Shown: positions 1 to 8,364, counted from the first letter of the stretch. The stretch: 64,000 nt of DNA from an uncultured Paracoccaceae bacterium (GCA_947500055.1 CANMQO010000009.1:186001-250000); one strand, 5' to 3'. Made by a program: numbers and translations. The notes: a model not told the origin generated them from the letters alone.

Positions 1-66
1 GAAGCCATTTCCGTCTATGCGGAAATGGGGGTGGGGGGCAAGTTGCACAAGCTTGACCCTGCCTGA
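1..66 (+). CDS. C-terminal end of an unidentified protein (partial)
   Basis: The window opens inside a reading frame whose last 21 codons end in TGA at 64-66 (the final residues read GKLHKLDPA). The frame is open from base 1 and is followed 44 bases later by an aminotransferase on the same strand, so the two may be co-transcribed. Too little is visible to name a family; the rest of the gene lies upstream of the window. Confidence 0.55.
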   Translation, partial: EAISVYAEMGVGGKLHKLDPA

Positions 67-110
67 TCACGTATTAGTGTCGCCGAAACCGCATACCGAA
101 AGTTCAGCTG

Positions 111-1340
111 ATGTCTTTGTCCCAAGGCCGTGCCTATCTTGCCATTCCCGGCCCCTCCGTGATCCCTGATGTTGTATTGCAGGCCATGCATCGCGCCTCA
201 CCAAATATTTATGAGGGTGAGTTGCACGATCTGACGCATAGCCTGATCCCCGACCTCAAGGCTGTAGCGATGACAGATCAGAACGTCGCGATCTATATCG
301 GCAATGGTCACGCAGCCTGGGAGGCCGCGCTATCCAACGTGCTGTCGCGTGGCGATACGGTCCTTGTGCTGGCAACAGGCCGGTTCGGGATTGGCTGGGG
401 CGAAATGGCGGCTGGTTTGGGTGTAAAGGTCGAAACGATTGACTACGGCAGCCAGTCCCCGATCGATCTGGACAGGGTCGCGGAACATCTGGCCGCAGAC
501 ACGACGGGTCGTATCAAGGCAGTGCTTGCTGTGCATGTAGACACATCAACAAGCGTGAAGAATGACATCGCAGGTCTGCGCGCGACGATGGACGAGGTCG
601 GCCATCCGGCCTTGTTAATGGCCGATTGCATTGCCTCATTGGGCTGCGACCGGTTTGAAATGGATGCCTGGGGCGTCGACGTGACTGTATCGGCCTGCCA
701 GAAAGGGCTGATGACGCCCGCAGGCATCAGTTTTGTATGGTTCAACGAAAAGGCGGACGCAGCACGTGGTGATTGCATGACCAGCTATTGGGATTGGCGG
801 CCACGCATGAACCCGGACGTGTATTATCAATTTTTCGCAGGAACCGCGCCAACGCATCACCTCTACGGGTTGCGCGCAGCGCTTGATCTGATCAAGGAAG
901 AGGGGTTGGAGGCCGTGTTTGCCCGGCATGAAACGCTGGCGCGGACGATCTGGGCAGCGTTTGACCGTTGGTCGGCGGAAGGCCCGATGCAACTCAACAT
1001 CGCTGATCCCGCCCACCGCTCCCATGCTGTGACATCCGTTGCGATCGGGTCGCCGCGTGGTGATGCGCTACGCGACTGGTGCGAACATCAATGTGGTTTG
1101 ACGCTTGGCATTGGCCTGGGGCGTGATCCTGCAGATGCCTATTTCAGGATCGGGCATATGGGGCATGTGAACGCTCATATGATTATGGGCGTTCTGGGCA
1201 CGATTGACGCCGGGCTGAAGGCATTGGGGATCCCGCACGGCGCTGGCGCGCTTGAGGCGGCGGCGCACTCGATTGCGAATGGTGGCACGATGCTCGCCAA
1301 GCAGCCAAAGGTGGTGACCGCTGCAGCTTGCTGCGGCTGA
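111..1340 (+). CDS. Class V aminotransferase, serine/alanine-glyoxylate type
   Basis: A 409-residue PLP enzyme of the class V (AGT/SGA) family. The N-terminal IPGPSVIP is the family's usual PGP entry motif. The pyridine-binding aspartate is seen in MADCIASLG and the Schiff-base lysine in SACQKGLM near residue 199. The C-terminal half carries RIGHMGH, which corresponds to the carboxylate-binding arginine region. Length matches the family (about 390-410). Enzymes of this group transfer the amino group of serine, alanine or a related donor to glyoxylate, or act on other small amino acids; the exact substrate cannot be read from sequence. The start has only a weak ribosome site. It may follow the partial gene at 1-66 in an operon. 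Confidence 0.85.
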   Translation: MSLSQGRAYLAIPGPSVIPDVVLQAMHRASPNIYEGELHDLTHSLIPDLKAVAMTDQNVAIYIGNGHAAWEAALSNVLSRGDTVLVLATGRFGIGWGEMAAGLGVKVETIDYGSQSPIDLDRVAEHLAADTTGRIKAVLAVHVDTSTSVKNDIAGLRATMDEVGHPALLMADCIASLGCDRFEMDAWGVDVTVSACQKGLMTPAGISFVWFNEKADAARGDCMTSYWDWRPRMNPDVYYQFFAGTAPTHHLYGLRAALDLIKEEGLEAVFARHETLARTIWAAFDRWSAEGPMQLNIADPAHRSHAVTSVAIGSPRGDALRDWCEHQCGLTLGIGLGRDPADAYFRIGHMGHVNAHMIMGVLGTIDAGLKALGIPHGAGALEAAAHSIANGGTMLAKQPKVVTAAACCG

Positions 1341-1342
1341 GC

Positions 1343-1528
1343 CTAACCGGCGCGCAGCCGTCCGAACCATTTGAACAGGTGATCCACGACATAGGCGGTC
1401 ACGGCGACCCACGCATACCCCAATGCGGCGGCGATCATCCAGAAGACCATGAACAGGAACACCCCAAGGGTGGTCAGGAAGGCATCCGTGTAATCCTCAA
1501 CACGTTGGATGGGTTGTCGGTGTGACAT
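1343..1528 (-). CDS. Small membrane protein, unknown
   Basis: A 61-residue protein whose ATG at 1526-1528 is preceded by CAGGAGAC, a good ribosome site; a longer frame upstream lacks one and was not used. Residues 20-48 (LGVFLFMVFW through VAVTAYVV) form one long or two short hydrophobic segments, with a basic C-terminus (KWFGRLRAG). It converges on the class V aminotransferase with a gap of two bases between the stops. No known family recognised; probably an inner-membrane microprotein. Confidence 0.6.
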   Translation of the reverse strand: MSHRQPIQRVEDYTDAFLTTLGVFLFMVFWMIAAALGYAWVAVTAYVVDHLFKWFGRLRAG

Positions 1529-1577
1529 GGGGTCTCCTGCTGAACGCAAAGAGAGCTTAACGCCGTGAAGTTGAAAA

Positions 1578-2696
1578 TCACCCCAAATTTCCGTGTGCGG
1601 CACGGGCAAGCGCCTTAGGCAGGGCTGCCTGGAAAGCCTCCAATTGTGCGGGCGTTCCGCAACTGACCCGGATGCAGCGATCCTGCGGGGCCACGAATGG
1701 CATGCGCACAAATATGCCTTCATCGATCAAAGCGGCAAGAACCGTCTTGGCGAACGTCCCGTCCTTGCCGCAATCAATGGTGACGAAATTCGTGGCCGAG
1801 GGGAGTGGGGTCAGCCCGTTGTCTTGGGCAATCGCGGCAATGGTATCGCGAGCGGCGCGGACCTCTGCCCGGATATGGGCCAGCCAGGATGCGTCCTGCA
1901 AGGCGGCCAGCGCCCCTGTCTGTCCGATCCGGGACATGCCAAAATGGTTGCGTACCTTGTTGAAGTCGATGATCACATCAGTCGCGCCGATGGCATAACC
2001 AACCCTGGCACCAGCGAGCCCGTGCGCCTTGGAGAAGGTGCGCATCCGCAGCACGTTTGAGGCGCTTGTATCTATCGGCGGGGCGGTGCCGTCGGGGGCA
2101 AGATCGACATAGGCCTCGTCAAGGATCAGCATGCAGCCATCTGGCAGCGCGTCGATCATCGCCTGCATGCGGGCGGCATCGTGCCAACTGCCCATGGGAT
2201 TATCGGGATTGGCGATATAGATCAGCTTTGCCCCCACCTCTGCCGCCTTGGCGATCAGGGCGTCGGGATCCTCGTGATCGTCCTTATAGGGCACCATGTG
2301 CAACTGCCCGCCAAACCCTGTCACATGGTAGTTGAAGGTGGGGTAGGCCCCGGCGGATGTGACCACGGCATCGTCCGCGCCGACATAAAGGCGGACAGCC
2401 AGCCCCAGAAGCCCGTCAATCCCCTCTCCGATCATGATGTTTTCAGGGGCAATGCCGTGATGCTGTGCCAGCGCCTCACGCAGATCATGGCTTTCCGGAT
2501 CGCCATACATCCACGCCTCTGATGCCGCCTGCTGCATGGCAGCGACTGCCTTGGGCGAGGGGCCAAAGGTGCTTTCATTCGCGCCCAGCCGGGCCGTAAA
2601 GACATGGCCGCGCTGTCTTTCCTGCGCTTCAGGCCCGACGAAGGGGACGGAAGCAGGCAAGCTGGCGGCGAGGGGGGTGAGTTGGGGTTTTGTCAT
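1578..2696 (-). CDS. HisC-like class I/II PLP aminotransferase
   Basis: A 372-residue fold-type I aminotransferase of the histidinol-phosphate aminotransferase group. Visible are the substrate-contact segment LGANESTFGPSP, the ANPDNPMGS loop with the PLP-binding Asn, LDEAYVDLA (cofactor Asp and Tyr) and the Schiff-base lysine in TFSKAHGLAGARVGY. The C-terminal IRVSCGTP supplies the carboxylate-binding Arg. The start is placed at the ATG at 2694-2696; the 61 residues upstream in frame look non-coding. It could be a true HisC or one of the paralogous aromatic or broad-range aminotransferases common in this order; no his genes are nearby, so I leave the symbol blank. Confidence 0.85.
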   Translation of the reverse strand: MTKPQLTPLAASLPASVPFVGPEAQERQRGHVFTARLGANESTFGPSPKAVAAMQQAASEAWMYGDPESHDLREALAQHHGIAPENIMIGEGIDGLLGLAVRLYVGADDAVVTSAGAYPTFNYHVTGFGGQLHMVPYKDDHEDPDALIAKAAEVGAKLIYIANPDNPMGSWHDAARMQAMIDALPDGCMLILDEAYVDLAPDGTAPPIDTSASNVLRMRTFSKAHGLAGARVGYAIGATDVIIDFNKVRNHFGMSRIGQTGALAALQDASWLAHIRAEVRAARDTIAAIAQDNGLTPLPSATNFVTIDCGKDGTFAKTVLAALIDEGIFVRMPFVAPQDRCIRVSCGTPAQLEAFQAALPKALARAAHGNLG

Positions 2697-2781
2697 GTCG
2701 GGAGTTAACCGGGGTCTTGAACAGGACGCAAGCGTCCCTATATGAGAATAGTTCGCAAGTAAGGCGCAAAGGGGTAGCCCC

Positions 2782-2943
2782 ATGAAGATCAGTAGACGCG
2801 GATTCTTAATCAGTTCCGGGGCTGCCCTGTCGATACGGTCCGTGCCGCAGATTACGGCCCGCAGCAGCGGACAGCGCATTTTGACACTGGTCTATGACAA
2901 GACGGCAGGCGCGATGCGCGCGGTGGAGCGTGTCGTGCGATAA
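2782..2943 (+). CDS. 53-residue Tat-signal microprotein
   Basis: A short frame beginning MKISRRGFLISSGAAL, a good twin-arginine signal start (S-R-R-x-F-L), followed by only about 25 further residues ending MRAVERVVR. An AAAGGGG stretch lies before the ATG. It diverges from the HisC-like gene and converges on valS. The arrangement (Tat motif, little or no mature domain, conserved-looking basic C-terminus) argues for a real small exported or membrane-tethered peptide rather than the remnant of a large Tat substrate, but a decayed gene is possible. Confidence 0.5.
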   Translation: MKISRRGFLISSGAALSIRSVPQITARSSGQRILTLVYDKTAGAMRAVERVVR

Positions 2944-2988
2944 CGGGTGACGCGCGTCTGCGACGACGCCCCACCCGCCATCCCGTAT

Positions 2989-5900
2989 TTAGCCCAGTTC
3001 CTGCAGGCGTGCGATGGCGGCTTTGATCTCGATCTCTTCGCCTTCCCGCAGACGCAGGTTTTCCTTGGCCTCGGCCACAACCTCATCCGGGGCGGAGGAC
3101 ACGAATTTCGGGTTGTTCAGCCGCCCGCGTAATCCGCCGAGTTCCTTGCCCAGCTTCTGTATGGTCTTTTCAAGCCGCGCGATTTCGGCGCTCACATCGA
3201 TCAGCCCTTCCAGCGGGATGCCGAATGTGCCGCCATCCATCGGGATTGTCACGCAGCCTTTGGGGAAGGCATCCACATGTTTCAAGCTTTCAATCCGGGC
3301 GAGGCGCTGGATCAGGGTTGCGTTATTATCCCAGGCCGATTTCCCCTTGGCATCAAGCCCGGTCACCAGAAGCGGCACTTTCGCCCCAGCGGGCACATGG
3401 ACCTGCGCGCGGGCAGAGCGGGTGTTTTCGATGAGGGCGATCACCCAGTTCATTTCGCGATCCGCCTCTGCGTCCACCATCTCGGCCCCGTAATTCGGCC
3501 AATCAGCATGCACGAGCATTTTGGCGCGGCCGTCGGCGTGGCCCCAGAGTTCCTCGGTAATAAACGGCATGATCGGGTGCAGCATGATCAGGCATTGGTC
3601 CAGCACCCAGCGCAGGGTCTGTTCGGTCTCTGCCTTCGCGCCCGCGTCATCGCCCTGAAGGATGGGTTTGGAGAACTCCAGATACCAGTCGCAGACCTTG
3701 CCCCAGGTGAACGCGTAAAGCGCGTCGGCCACATCGTTGAAACGATAGCTTTCCATGCCCGCATCAACGGCCTCGCGGACCTTGCCCGTCTCACCGATGA
3801 TCCATTTGTTCAGCGTTTGCGTGGCCTTTGGCCGGGTTGCATCGCCCGTGTAGGGGATTTCGTAATGATCGGCAAAGCTGAACGCGTTCCAGAGTTTCGT
3901 GCCGAAGTTCCGGTAGCCCTTGATCCGATCCTCGCTGATTTTCAGAACGCCACCAAGTGCTGCCATCTGTGCGTTGGAAAAGCGCAAGGCGTCGGCCCCG
4001 TAAGTGTCGATCATGTCGAGCGGGTCAATGACATTGCCGCGTGTCTTTGACATCTTCTCGCCCTTTGCATCGCGGACAAGCTGGTGCAGGTAGACGGTGT
4101 GAAAGGGTTCCTTTTCCAAGATCGCCTCTGACATCATCATCATACGGGCAACCCAGAAGAACAGGATATCCTGTCCGGTGACAAGAACGTCGCCGGGGAA
4201 GTATTTCATCGCCGGGTCGTCAGCGGGCCAACCGAGCGTGCCGAAGGGCCAGAGGCCGGAAGAGAACCAGGTGTCGAGGACGTCGGGGTCGCGGTAAGCC
4301 ACCATGTGGGCGTACTCTTCCGTTGTTCCGAAATTGGCGTTCGTCATAAACGCATCAATGAAGTTGTTGTCAGCGAGACTGAAGTCGGAAGGAATCTGAC
4401 GAACGTCAGCCACACCAAATTTCTCAGCTACGATGTGTTGGACTTCAGCAAAGTTTGCAGCGCAAATGGCAAAGGGTTCTGCTGGCCCACCCCCTGGGTC
4501 ACAGGCTGAACCGTCTGCATTGCGCCCGGGCAAATACCAAACTGGGATCTGGTGACCCCACCAGAGTTGGCGCGAGATGCACCAGGGTTCGATGTTCTCC
4601 AGCCAGTGATAGAAGACTTTTTCGCCGCTCTCGGGCATGATCTTGACCCGGCCTTCGCGCACGGACTCGAGTGCGGGGCCGACGATTTTCGCTGAATCAA
4701 CGAACCATTGGTCGGTCAGCATTGGCTCGATGACGACCTTGGAGCGGTCGCCGAAGGGTTGCATTATCTTTTTCGCTTCGACGAAGGGGATGTGCGTCGG
4801 TTCGTCTTCGCGTGGGTTATCACCCACCCTACCATCGTGGTCCGTCGGGTGGGTGGAACCCACCGCACCATCCGTTGCCAACGCCGGGTTGGCGATCATG
4901 ACCGCGTTGCCCTCTGCCGTGATGTCGGCAACGACGCGTTTGCGTGCATCGAACCGATCCAGCCCGCGATATTCCTCGGGGACGAGGTTCATTGCGGCGA
5001 TCATGTTTTCGTCGAAATCCTGTTCGCCATTTGCGATGGCCAATGCAATCGTCGCTTCTTCCGCGTAGGGTTTCCCGTCTGCCCGCATGGCACCTTTCGT
5101 GTCCATCAGGTTGTACATCGGGATATTGCCGCGCTTGGCGACTTCGTAGTCGTTGAAGTCATGCGCGCCGGTGATCTTGACCGCGCCGGAGCCGAAATCG
5201 GGGTCGGGGTACGGGTCAGTAATGATCGGGATCAGGCGGCGGTGTTCCTTGGGGCCAACCGGGATTTCGCAAAGCAAGCCCACGATGGGGGCATAGCGTT
5301 CATCCTTGGGGTTTACCGCAACAGCACCGTCACCCAACATGGTTTCGGGCCGGGTCGTGGCGATGGAGATATAGTCGCGGGTTTCACGCAAGGTGACGTT
5401 CCCGTCTTCGTCTTTTTCGACATATTCATAGGTCTCGCCACCAGCGAGCGGGTATTTGAAATGCCACATGTGGCCATCAACCTCGATATTCTCGACCTCA
5501 AGATCGGAAATCGCGGTTTCAAAATGCGGGTCCCAGTTGACCAGCCGTTTGCCGCGATAGATCAGCCCGTCATTATACATCTGCACAAAGACCTTGAGCA
5601 CGGCATCATGGAAATTGCCGGGCTTTTCGGTGGCAGGGGCGCTTTCGGCGCCGGACATGGTGAAGGCAGAGCGTGACCAATCCATACTGTCACCCAGACG
5701 GCGGGCCTGTTCTTCGATCACGCCGCCCTTGTCGGCCTTCCAGTCCCAGACCTTCGCGATGAATTCATCACGCGGCATTTCGGACCGTTTGCGGTTTTCG
5801 CCATCCGCCGCCATCTGCTTCTCCACCATCAGCTGGGTGGCAATGCCCGCATGGTCCAGCCCGGGTTGCCAGAGCGTGTCGTAGCCCTGCATCCGCTTCC

Positions 5901-6102
5901 AGCGGGTCAGCATGTCCATCAGCGTGTGGTTGAAGGCGTGACCGACATGCAGGTGGCCCGTCACATTGGGGGGTGGCAACTGAATACAGAAGGTCTCATC
6001 GCGGGATGCATTGGCCCCGGCTTTGAATGCGCCCGCATCTTCCCACATCTTGTAGATGCGTGGTTCGGCCTCTGCGGCGTTGAATGTTTTTTCCATCGGC
6101 AT
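2989..6102 (-). CDS. valS: Valyl-tRNA synthetase
   Basis: A class Ia aminoacyl-tRNA synthetase that charges tRNA-Val. Visible in order are PPPNVTGHLHVGHA (HIGH motif), the CP1 editing domain with TTRPETMLGD, LTDQWFVD, LDTWFSSGLWPF and the KMSKS-type loop GEKMSKTRGN. The C-terminus is a coiled-coil arm rich in Glu and Lys. At about 1037 residues it is longer than the 951-residue E. coli enzyme. Two segments look extra: about residues 413-431, encoded by a palindromic repeat, and about 534-605, which is less GC-rich than its surroundings. The start is uncertain between 6102 (MPMEKTF) and 6096 (MEKTF). Neither has a clear ribosome site, because a perfect hairpin abuts the upstream ATG. Confidence 0.97.
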   Translation of the reverse strand: MPMEKTFNAAEAEPRIYKMWEDAGAFKAGANASRDETFCIQLPPPNVTGHLHVGHAFNHTLMDMLTRWKRMQGYDTLWQPGLDHAGIATQLMVEKQMAADGENRKRSEMPRDEFIAKVWDWKADKGGVIEEQARRLGDSMDWSRSAFTMSGAESAPATEKPGNFHDAVLKVFVQMYNDGLIYRGKRLVNWDPHFETAISDLEVENIEVDGHMWHFKYPLAGGETYEYVEKDEDGNVTLRETRDYISIATTRPETMLGDGAVAVNPKDERYAPIVGLLCEIPVGPKEHRRLIPIITDPYPDPDFGSGAVKITGAHDFNDYEVAKRGNIPMYNLMDTKGAMRADGKPYAEEATIALAIANGEQDFDENMIAAMNLVPEEYRGLDRFDARKRVVADITAEGNAVMIANPALATDGAVGSTHPTDHDGRVGDNPREDEPTHIPFVEAKKIMQPFGDRSKVVIEPMLTDQWFVDSAKIVGPALESVREGRVKIMPESGEKVFYHWLENIEPWCISRQLWWGHQIPVWYLPGRNADGSACDPGGGPAEPFAICAANFAEVQHIVAEKFGVADVRQIPSDFSLADNNFIDAFMTNANFGTTEEYAHMVAYRDPDVLDTWFSSGLWPFGTLGWPADDPAMKYFPGDVLVTGQDILFFWVARMMMMSEAILEKEPFHTVYLHQLVRDAKGEKMSKTRGNVIDPLDMIDTYGADALRFSNAQMAALGGVLKISEDRIKGYRNFGTKLWNAFSFADHYEIPYTGDATRPKATQTLNKWIIGETGKVREAVDAGMESYRFNDVADALYAFTWGKVCDWYLEFSKPILQGDDAGAKAETEQTLRWVLDQCLIMLHPIMPFITEELWGHADGRAKMLVHADWPNYGAEMVDAEADREMNWVIALIENTRSARAQVHVPAGAKVPLLVTGLDAKGKSAWDNNATLIQRLARIESLKHVDAFPKGCVTIPMDGGTFGIPLEGLIDVSAEIARLEKTIQKLGKELGGLRGRLNNPKFVSSAPDEVVAEAKENLRLREGEEIEIKAAIARLQELG
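4811..4865. repeat. In-frame palindromic repeat inside valS
   Basis: Two 22-base imperfect inverted arms (4811-4832 and 4844-4865) of the GTGGGTT..CACCCACCC type are separated by 11 bases. The same GTAGGGTGGGTGAAACCCAC core forms the perfect palindrome at 55456-55524. On the valS strand it is read through in frame as roughly GAVGSTHPTDHDGRVGDNP, between the editing-domain region and the PFGDRSKVVIEP segment. It appears to be a mobile intergenic palindrome that landed in an essential gene without breaking the frame. Confidence 0.7.
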
Positions 6103-6138
6103 GGTATCTGACCCCAAATCGGTTTGGGGTCAGATACC
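6103..6138. repeat. Perfect 16-bp inverted repeat at the valS start
   Basis: GGTATCTGACCCCAAA and its exact reverse complement are separated by four bases. The hairpin abuts the upstream candidate ATG of valS at 6102 and occupies the position where a ribosome site is expected. In the valS transcript it would fold into a very stable stem directly before the start codon. It could be a translational control element or a mobile hairpin. Confidence 0.75.
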
Positions 6139-6157
6139 CAATGAAACGGGCAAAGCA

Positions 6158-6189
6158 AAGGGCCTGCGCGCAGATGCGCACAGACCCTT
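6158..6189 (-). terminator. Probable terminator of the secreted-protein gene
   Basis: AAGGGYCTGYGCGCA-type arms form a long, slightly imperfect stem. On the minus strand it is followed by TTTGCTTT. It lies 34 bases beyond the stop of the gene at 6223-6600 and before valS, so it separates these two co-directional genes. Confidence 0.55.
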
Positions 6190-6222
6190 CGTTACTACGG
6201 GAGGGAATGTAAAACCCGGGAA

Positions 6223-6600
6223 TCAGGGGCGGGCGAGGTGCCAGTTGCCGCCAACGCCGTCGCCGGTGGTGTCGCCGGGCTTGCGGTCGTTGACCCACAG
6301 GTAAAGCGGCTGACCGTCATAGGCCCATTGCTTGGTCCCGTCGTCGCGGGTGATTGCCGTGAATTTGCCGCCTTCATCCGCGTCAGCGGGCGCCGCAAGC
6401 GGTGGCCAGTTTACAGCGCAACCGCCATTGCAGACAGATGATGTGGCGGTGTCAGGATCAAATGTATAAAGGCTCATCCCGTTTGCATCGACAAGAATGC
6501 CGTTGGACTGGGACACAGGCGCGGTGGCGTGGCCGCCAGCATAGGCATCACAAGCGGCAAGGCCAGCGACGAGGGAAAGGGCAATCAGCGAAAGTTTCAT
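6223..6600 (-). CDS. Secreted repeat (COG4315/Lipoprotein_15) protein
   Basis: A 125-residue exported protein with a signal peptide (MKLSLIALSLVAGLAAC) whose LAAC could be a lipobox. It has two copies of the family's short repeat: GILVDANGMSLYTFDPD followed by CNGGCAVNWPPL, and AITRDDGTKQWAYDGQPLYLWVND. This matches the secreted repeat of unknown function, often found near redox or stress genes. The biochemical role is unknown; the CNGGC pair may bind metal or form a disulfide. It lies downstream of a gap and ends at its own terminator. Confidence 0.8.
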   Translation of the reverse strand: MKLSLIALSLVAGLAACDAYAGGHATAPVSQSNGILVDANGMSLYTFDPDTATSSVCNGGCAVNWPPLAAPADADEGGKFTAITRDDGTKQWAYDGQPLYLWVNDRKPGDTTGDGVGGNWHLARP

Positions 6601-6670
6601 GGCGTAGCTCCGTAATTATTTGCATTGTGCTGGCGGCTCATCCGTCAGTTACAAAGGTTACGCGGGGCAT

Positions 6671-6687
6671 CCGGGAATTATTCCCGG
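6671..6687. terminator. Small perfect hairpin downstream of the HD gene
   Basis: CCGGGAA-TTA-TTCCCGG lies about 50 bases beyond the stop of the HD-domain gene on the minus strand and about 70 bases before the secreted-protein gene. It lacks a clear T-run, so it may be a weak terminator or an mRNA-stabilising stem. Confidence 0.35.
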
Positions 6688-6736
6688 AGCATGCAAAATC
6701 TTTTGAGGGAAACTGTAGTGCACTGAAATAGAAAGA

Positions 6737-7345
6737 TTATTTTTCGGAAATATTTACAAGGGGCACCCGTTGCCCTGGCCGAATGACCGCCAGATCATAT
6801 GGTGTGCGGGCGAAAACCGCTTCCACCCGTGCCGCAAAATGCGCAAGCGGCAGGGTGTCATATGCCGGATCAAAGGCGCATTGATCCCAGCGTTCACAGA
6901 AACTTGCGCAGTCATCGAAATATGGATGATCGCGATAGGCGTCCCGCTTATGCGGGTCGGCACCGACATGTTCGCCGTAATAGATCAGTTGAAAATCGCC
7001 GTGCTTCTCGACCACCCATGTCACCTGCTCCCGTACAAACGGCCGCAGGATCGTCGCGGCATATTCATCGTGATTGTAAGGGGCGTAGATATCTCCGATA
7101 TCGTGCAGCAAGGCCCCGACGATCCAATCGGTGTCGGCCCCGTCCCGCTCTGCCCTTGTGGCGGATTGCAGGGAATGGCCAAGTCGGGTGATCTGGTAGC
7201 CCGAAAGCCCCTCATCCAAGCTGACCATCGCGTCAAGCAAGCGGGCGGCTGTCCCTTTTGTGTACGCCACTTCATGTTTGGTCAGGAAGTCATAATCTTC
7301 CTTGTCGCCATCTTTCATGGCCGTGAATTTGACCTGATCCATCAT
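6737..7345 (-). CDS. HD-domain oxygenase, PhnZ/TmpB-like
   Basis: A 202-residue HD protein with the ligand pattern of the mixed-valent di-iron oxygenases: LGHSLQ, LLHDIGD, YNHDEYAA and EKHGDF, with a late Asp. In PhnZ and TmpB these residues hold two irons that cleave the C-P bond of a hydroxylated phosphonate. The gene overlaps the PhyH dioxygenase by four bases (ATGA), the same pairing as phnY-phnZ and tmpA-tmpB. The substrate-side Tyr/Glu pair of PhnZ is not clearly conserved (GYQITRLGH here), so the substrate may differ. No phosphonate transporter is nearby. An ordinary HD phosphohydrolase is the alternative. Confidence 0.7.
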   Translation of the reverse strand: MMDQVKFTAMKDGDKEDYDFLTKHEVAYTKGTAARLLDAMVSLDEGLSGYQITRLGHSLQSATRAERDGADTDWIVGALLHDIGDIYAPYNHDEYAATILRPFVREQVTWVVEKHGDFQLIYYGEHVGADPHKRDAYRDHPYFDDCASFCERWDQCAFDPAYDTLPLAHFAARVEAVFARTPYDLAVIRPGQRVPLVNISEK

Positions 7346-8220
7346 GCGTATATCTCCGCCTTCTTGGTCGCACCCTTCATCATGACTTTGGATTGGGCAG
7401 CGCGAATTTCATCATAAAGCGCCATGGCATCGGCACCGAAGTTTTCCGTTGGTTGTGGCACATGGATGAAGTTGCCGTGGCGGTCCTCGCCCCGTGCCAT
7501 CATCGCGTAATCCTTGTCACCCACCTGTTGCGCCATGTCGGGCCGGATATAACGGATCACACAGGCAATGCGCCGGTCATCGCTCCGGTTTGGGCCGGAA
7601 CCGTGGATCGTCAACCCGTGATGCAGGCTCATCTGCCCGGGGTGGATTTCGATGGCGGTTTTGTCGTTTTCGTGCACATCGACCTTCACCTCCTGCCCGC
7701 GGCTGAGCAGGTTGTTTTCGCCGAATGTGTCCTGATGGGGCAGAATCGCGTTCTTATGGCTGCCGCGCACGAAGTCCATGCAGCCGGATTGCGGGGTCGC
7801 GGGCGAAAGGGGGATCCATGCGGTGACCAGCCCGTCGATGGCGCCGAGGCCCCAATATGTCAGGTCCTGATGCATCGACACGATATGATCGCTCTGCGCT
7901 TCCTTGATAAAGAACTCGCCGGAAAAGATCATGATGTCAGGCCCGAGGATGCCCTCTACCACATCAAGTATCGCCGAATGCGTTGCGATCTGGGCCACCA
8001 TGGGCATCACCACATGCGCATTAACGCGCTTGTAGCTATTCAAAGGCAGTGGCAGGCCGTTATCCAGCCAATCCCGCTCAATCGTTTCGATCTCTTGCCG
8101 GTATTGCAGCGTTTCATCCAAGCTGAGCGCGGGCAGCGGAAACAGAAAGCCATCATCCCAATATTGTTGCTGCTGTGCTGCGCTCAGCCGCCCGTTGGTC
8201 AGCGGTAATGATTGCTGCAT
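7342..8220 (-). CDS. Phytanoyl-CoA dioxygenase family 2OG-Fe(II) oxygenase
   Basis: A 292-residue PhyH-fold dioxygenase. The start at 8218-8220 is chosen because GGAGGGTGGC precedes it; a longer frame lacks this. The facial triad is visible as HQD in SMHQDLTYW and the distal His in TIHGSGPN, followed by the 2OG-binding Arg (SDDRRIACVIRY). It is translationally coupled to the HD oxygenase. PhnY and TmpA hydroxylate the alpha carbon of aminoethyl- or trimethylaminoethyl-phosphonate and have this length. I infer the two genes form a two-step oxidation cassette; the substrate is unproven. Confidence 0.8.
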   Translation of the reverse strand: MQQSLPLTNGRLSAAQQQQYWDDGFLFPLPALSLDETLQYRQEIETIERDWLDNGLPLPLNSYKRVNAHVVMPMVAQIATHSAILDVVEGILGPDIMIFSGEFFIKEAQSDHIVSMHQDLTYWGLGAIDGLVTAWIPLSPATPQSGCMDFVRGSHKNAILPHQDTFGENNLLSRGQEVKVDVHENDKTAIEIHPGQMSLHHGLTIHGSGPNRSDDRRIACVIRYIRPDMAQQVGDKDYAMMARGEDRHGNFIHVPQPTENFGADAMALYDEIRAAQSKVMMKGATKKAEIYA

Positions 8221-8364
8221 GCCACCCTCCGTCGTCGTTGCATTCAGTTTGACGGACAATTTGCGACATGTCGCGCTTGGCACCGACCCCGGTCAGCGTG
8301 TCTTATGGTGCTGGACAAGGCCGACATCGCCGCTAGGGTCTGCCTCAGATAACACGAGGGTGCC

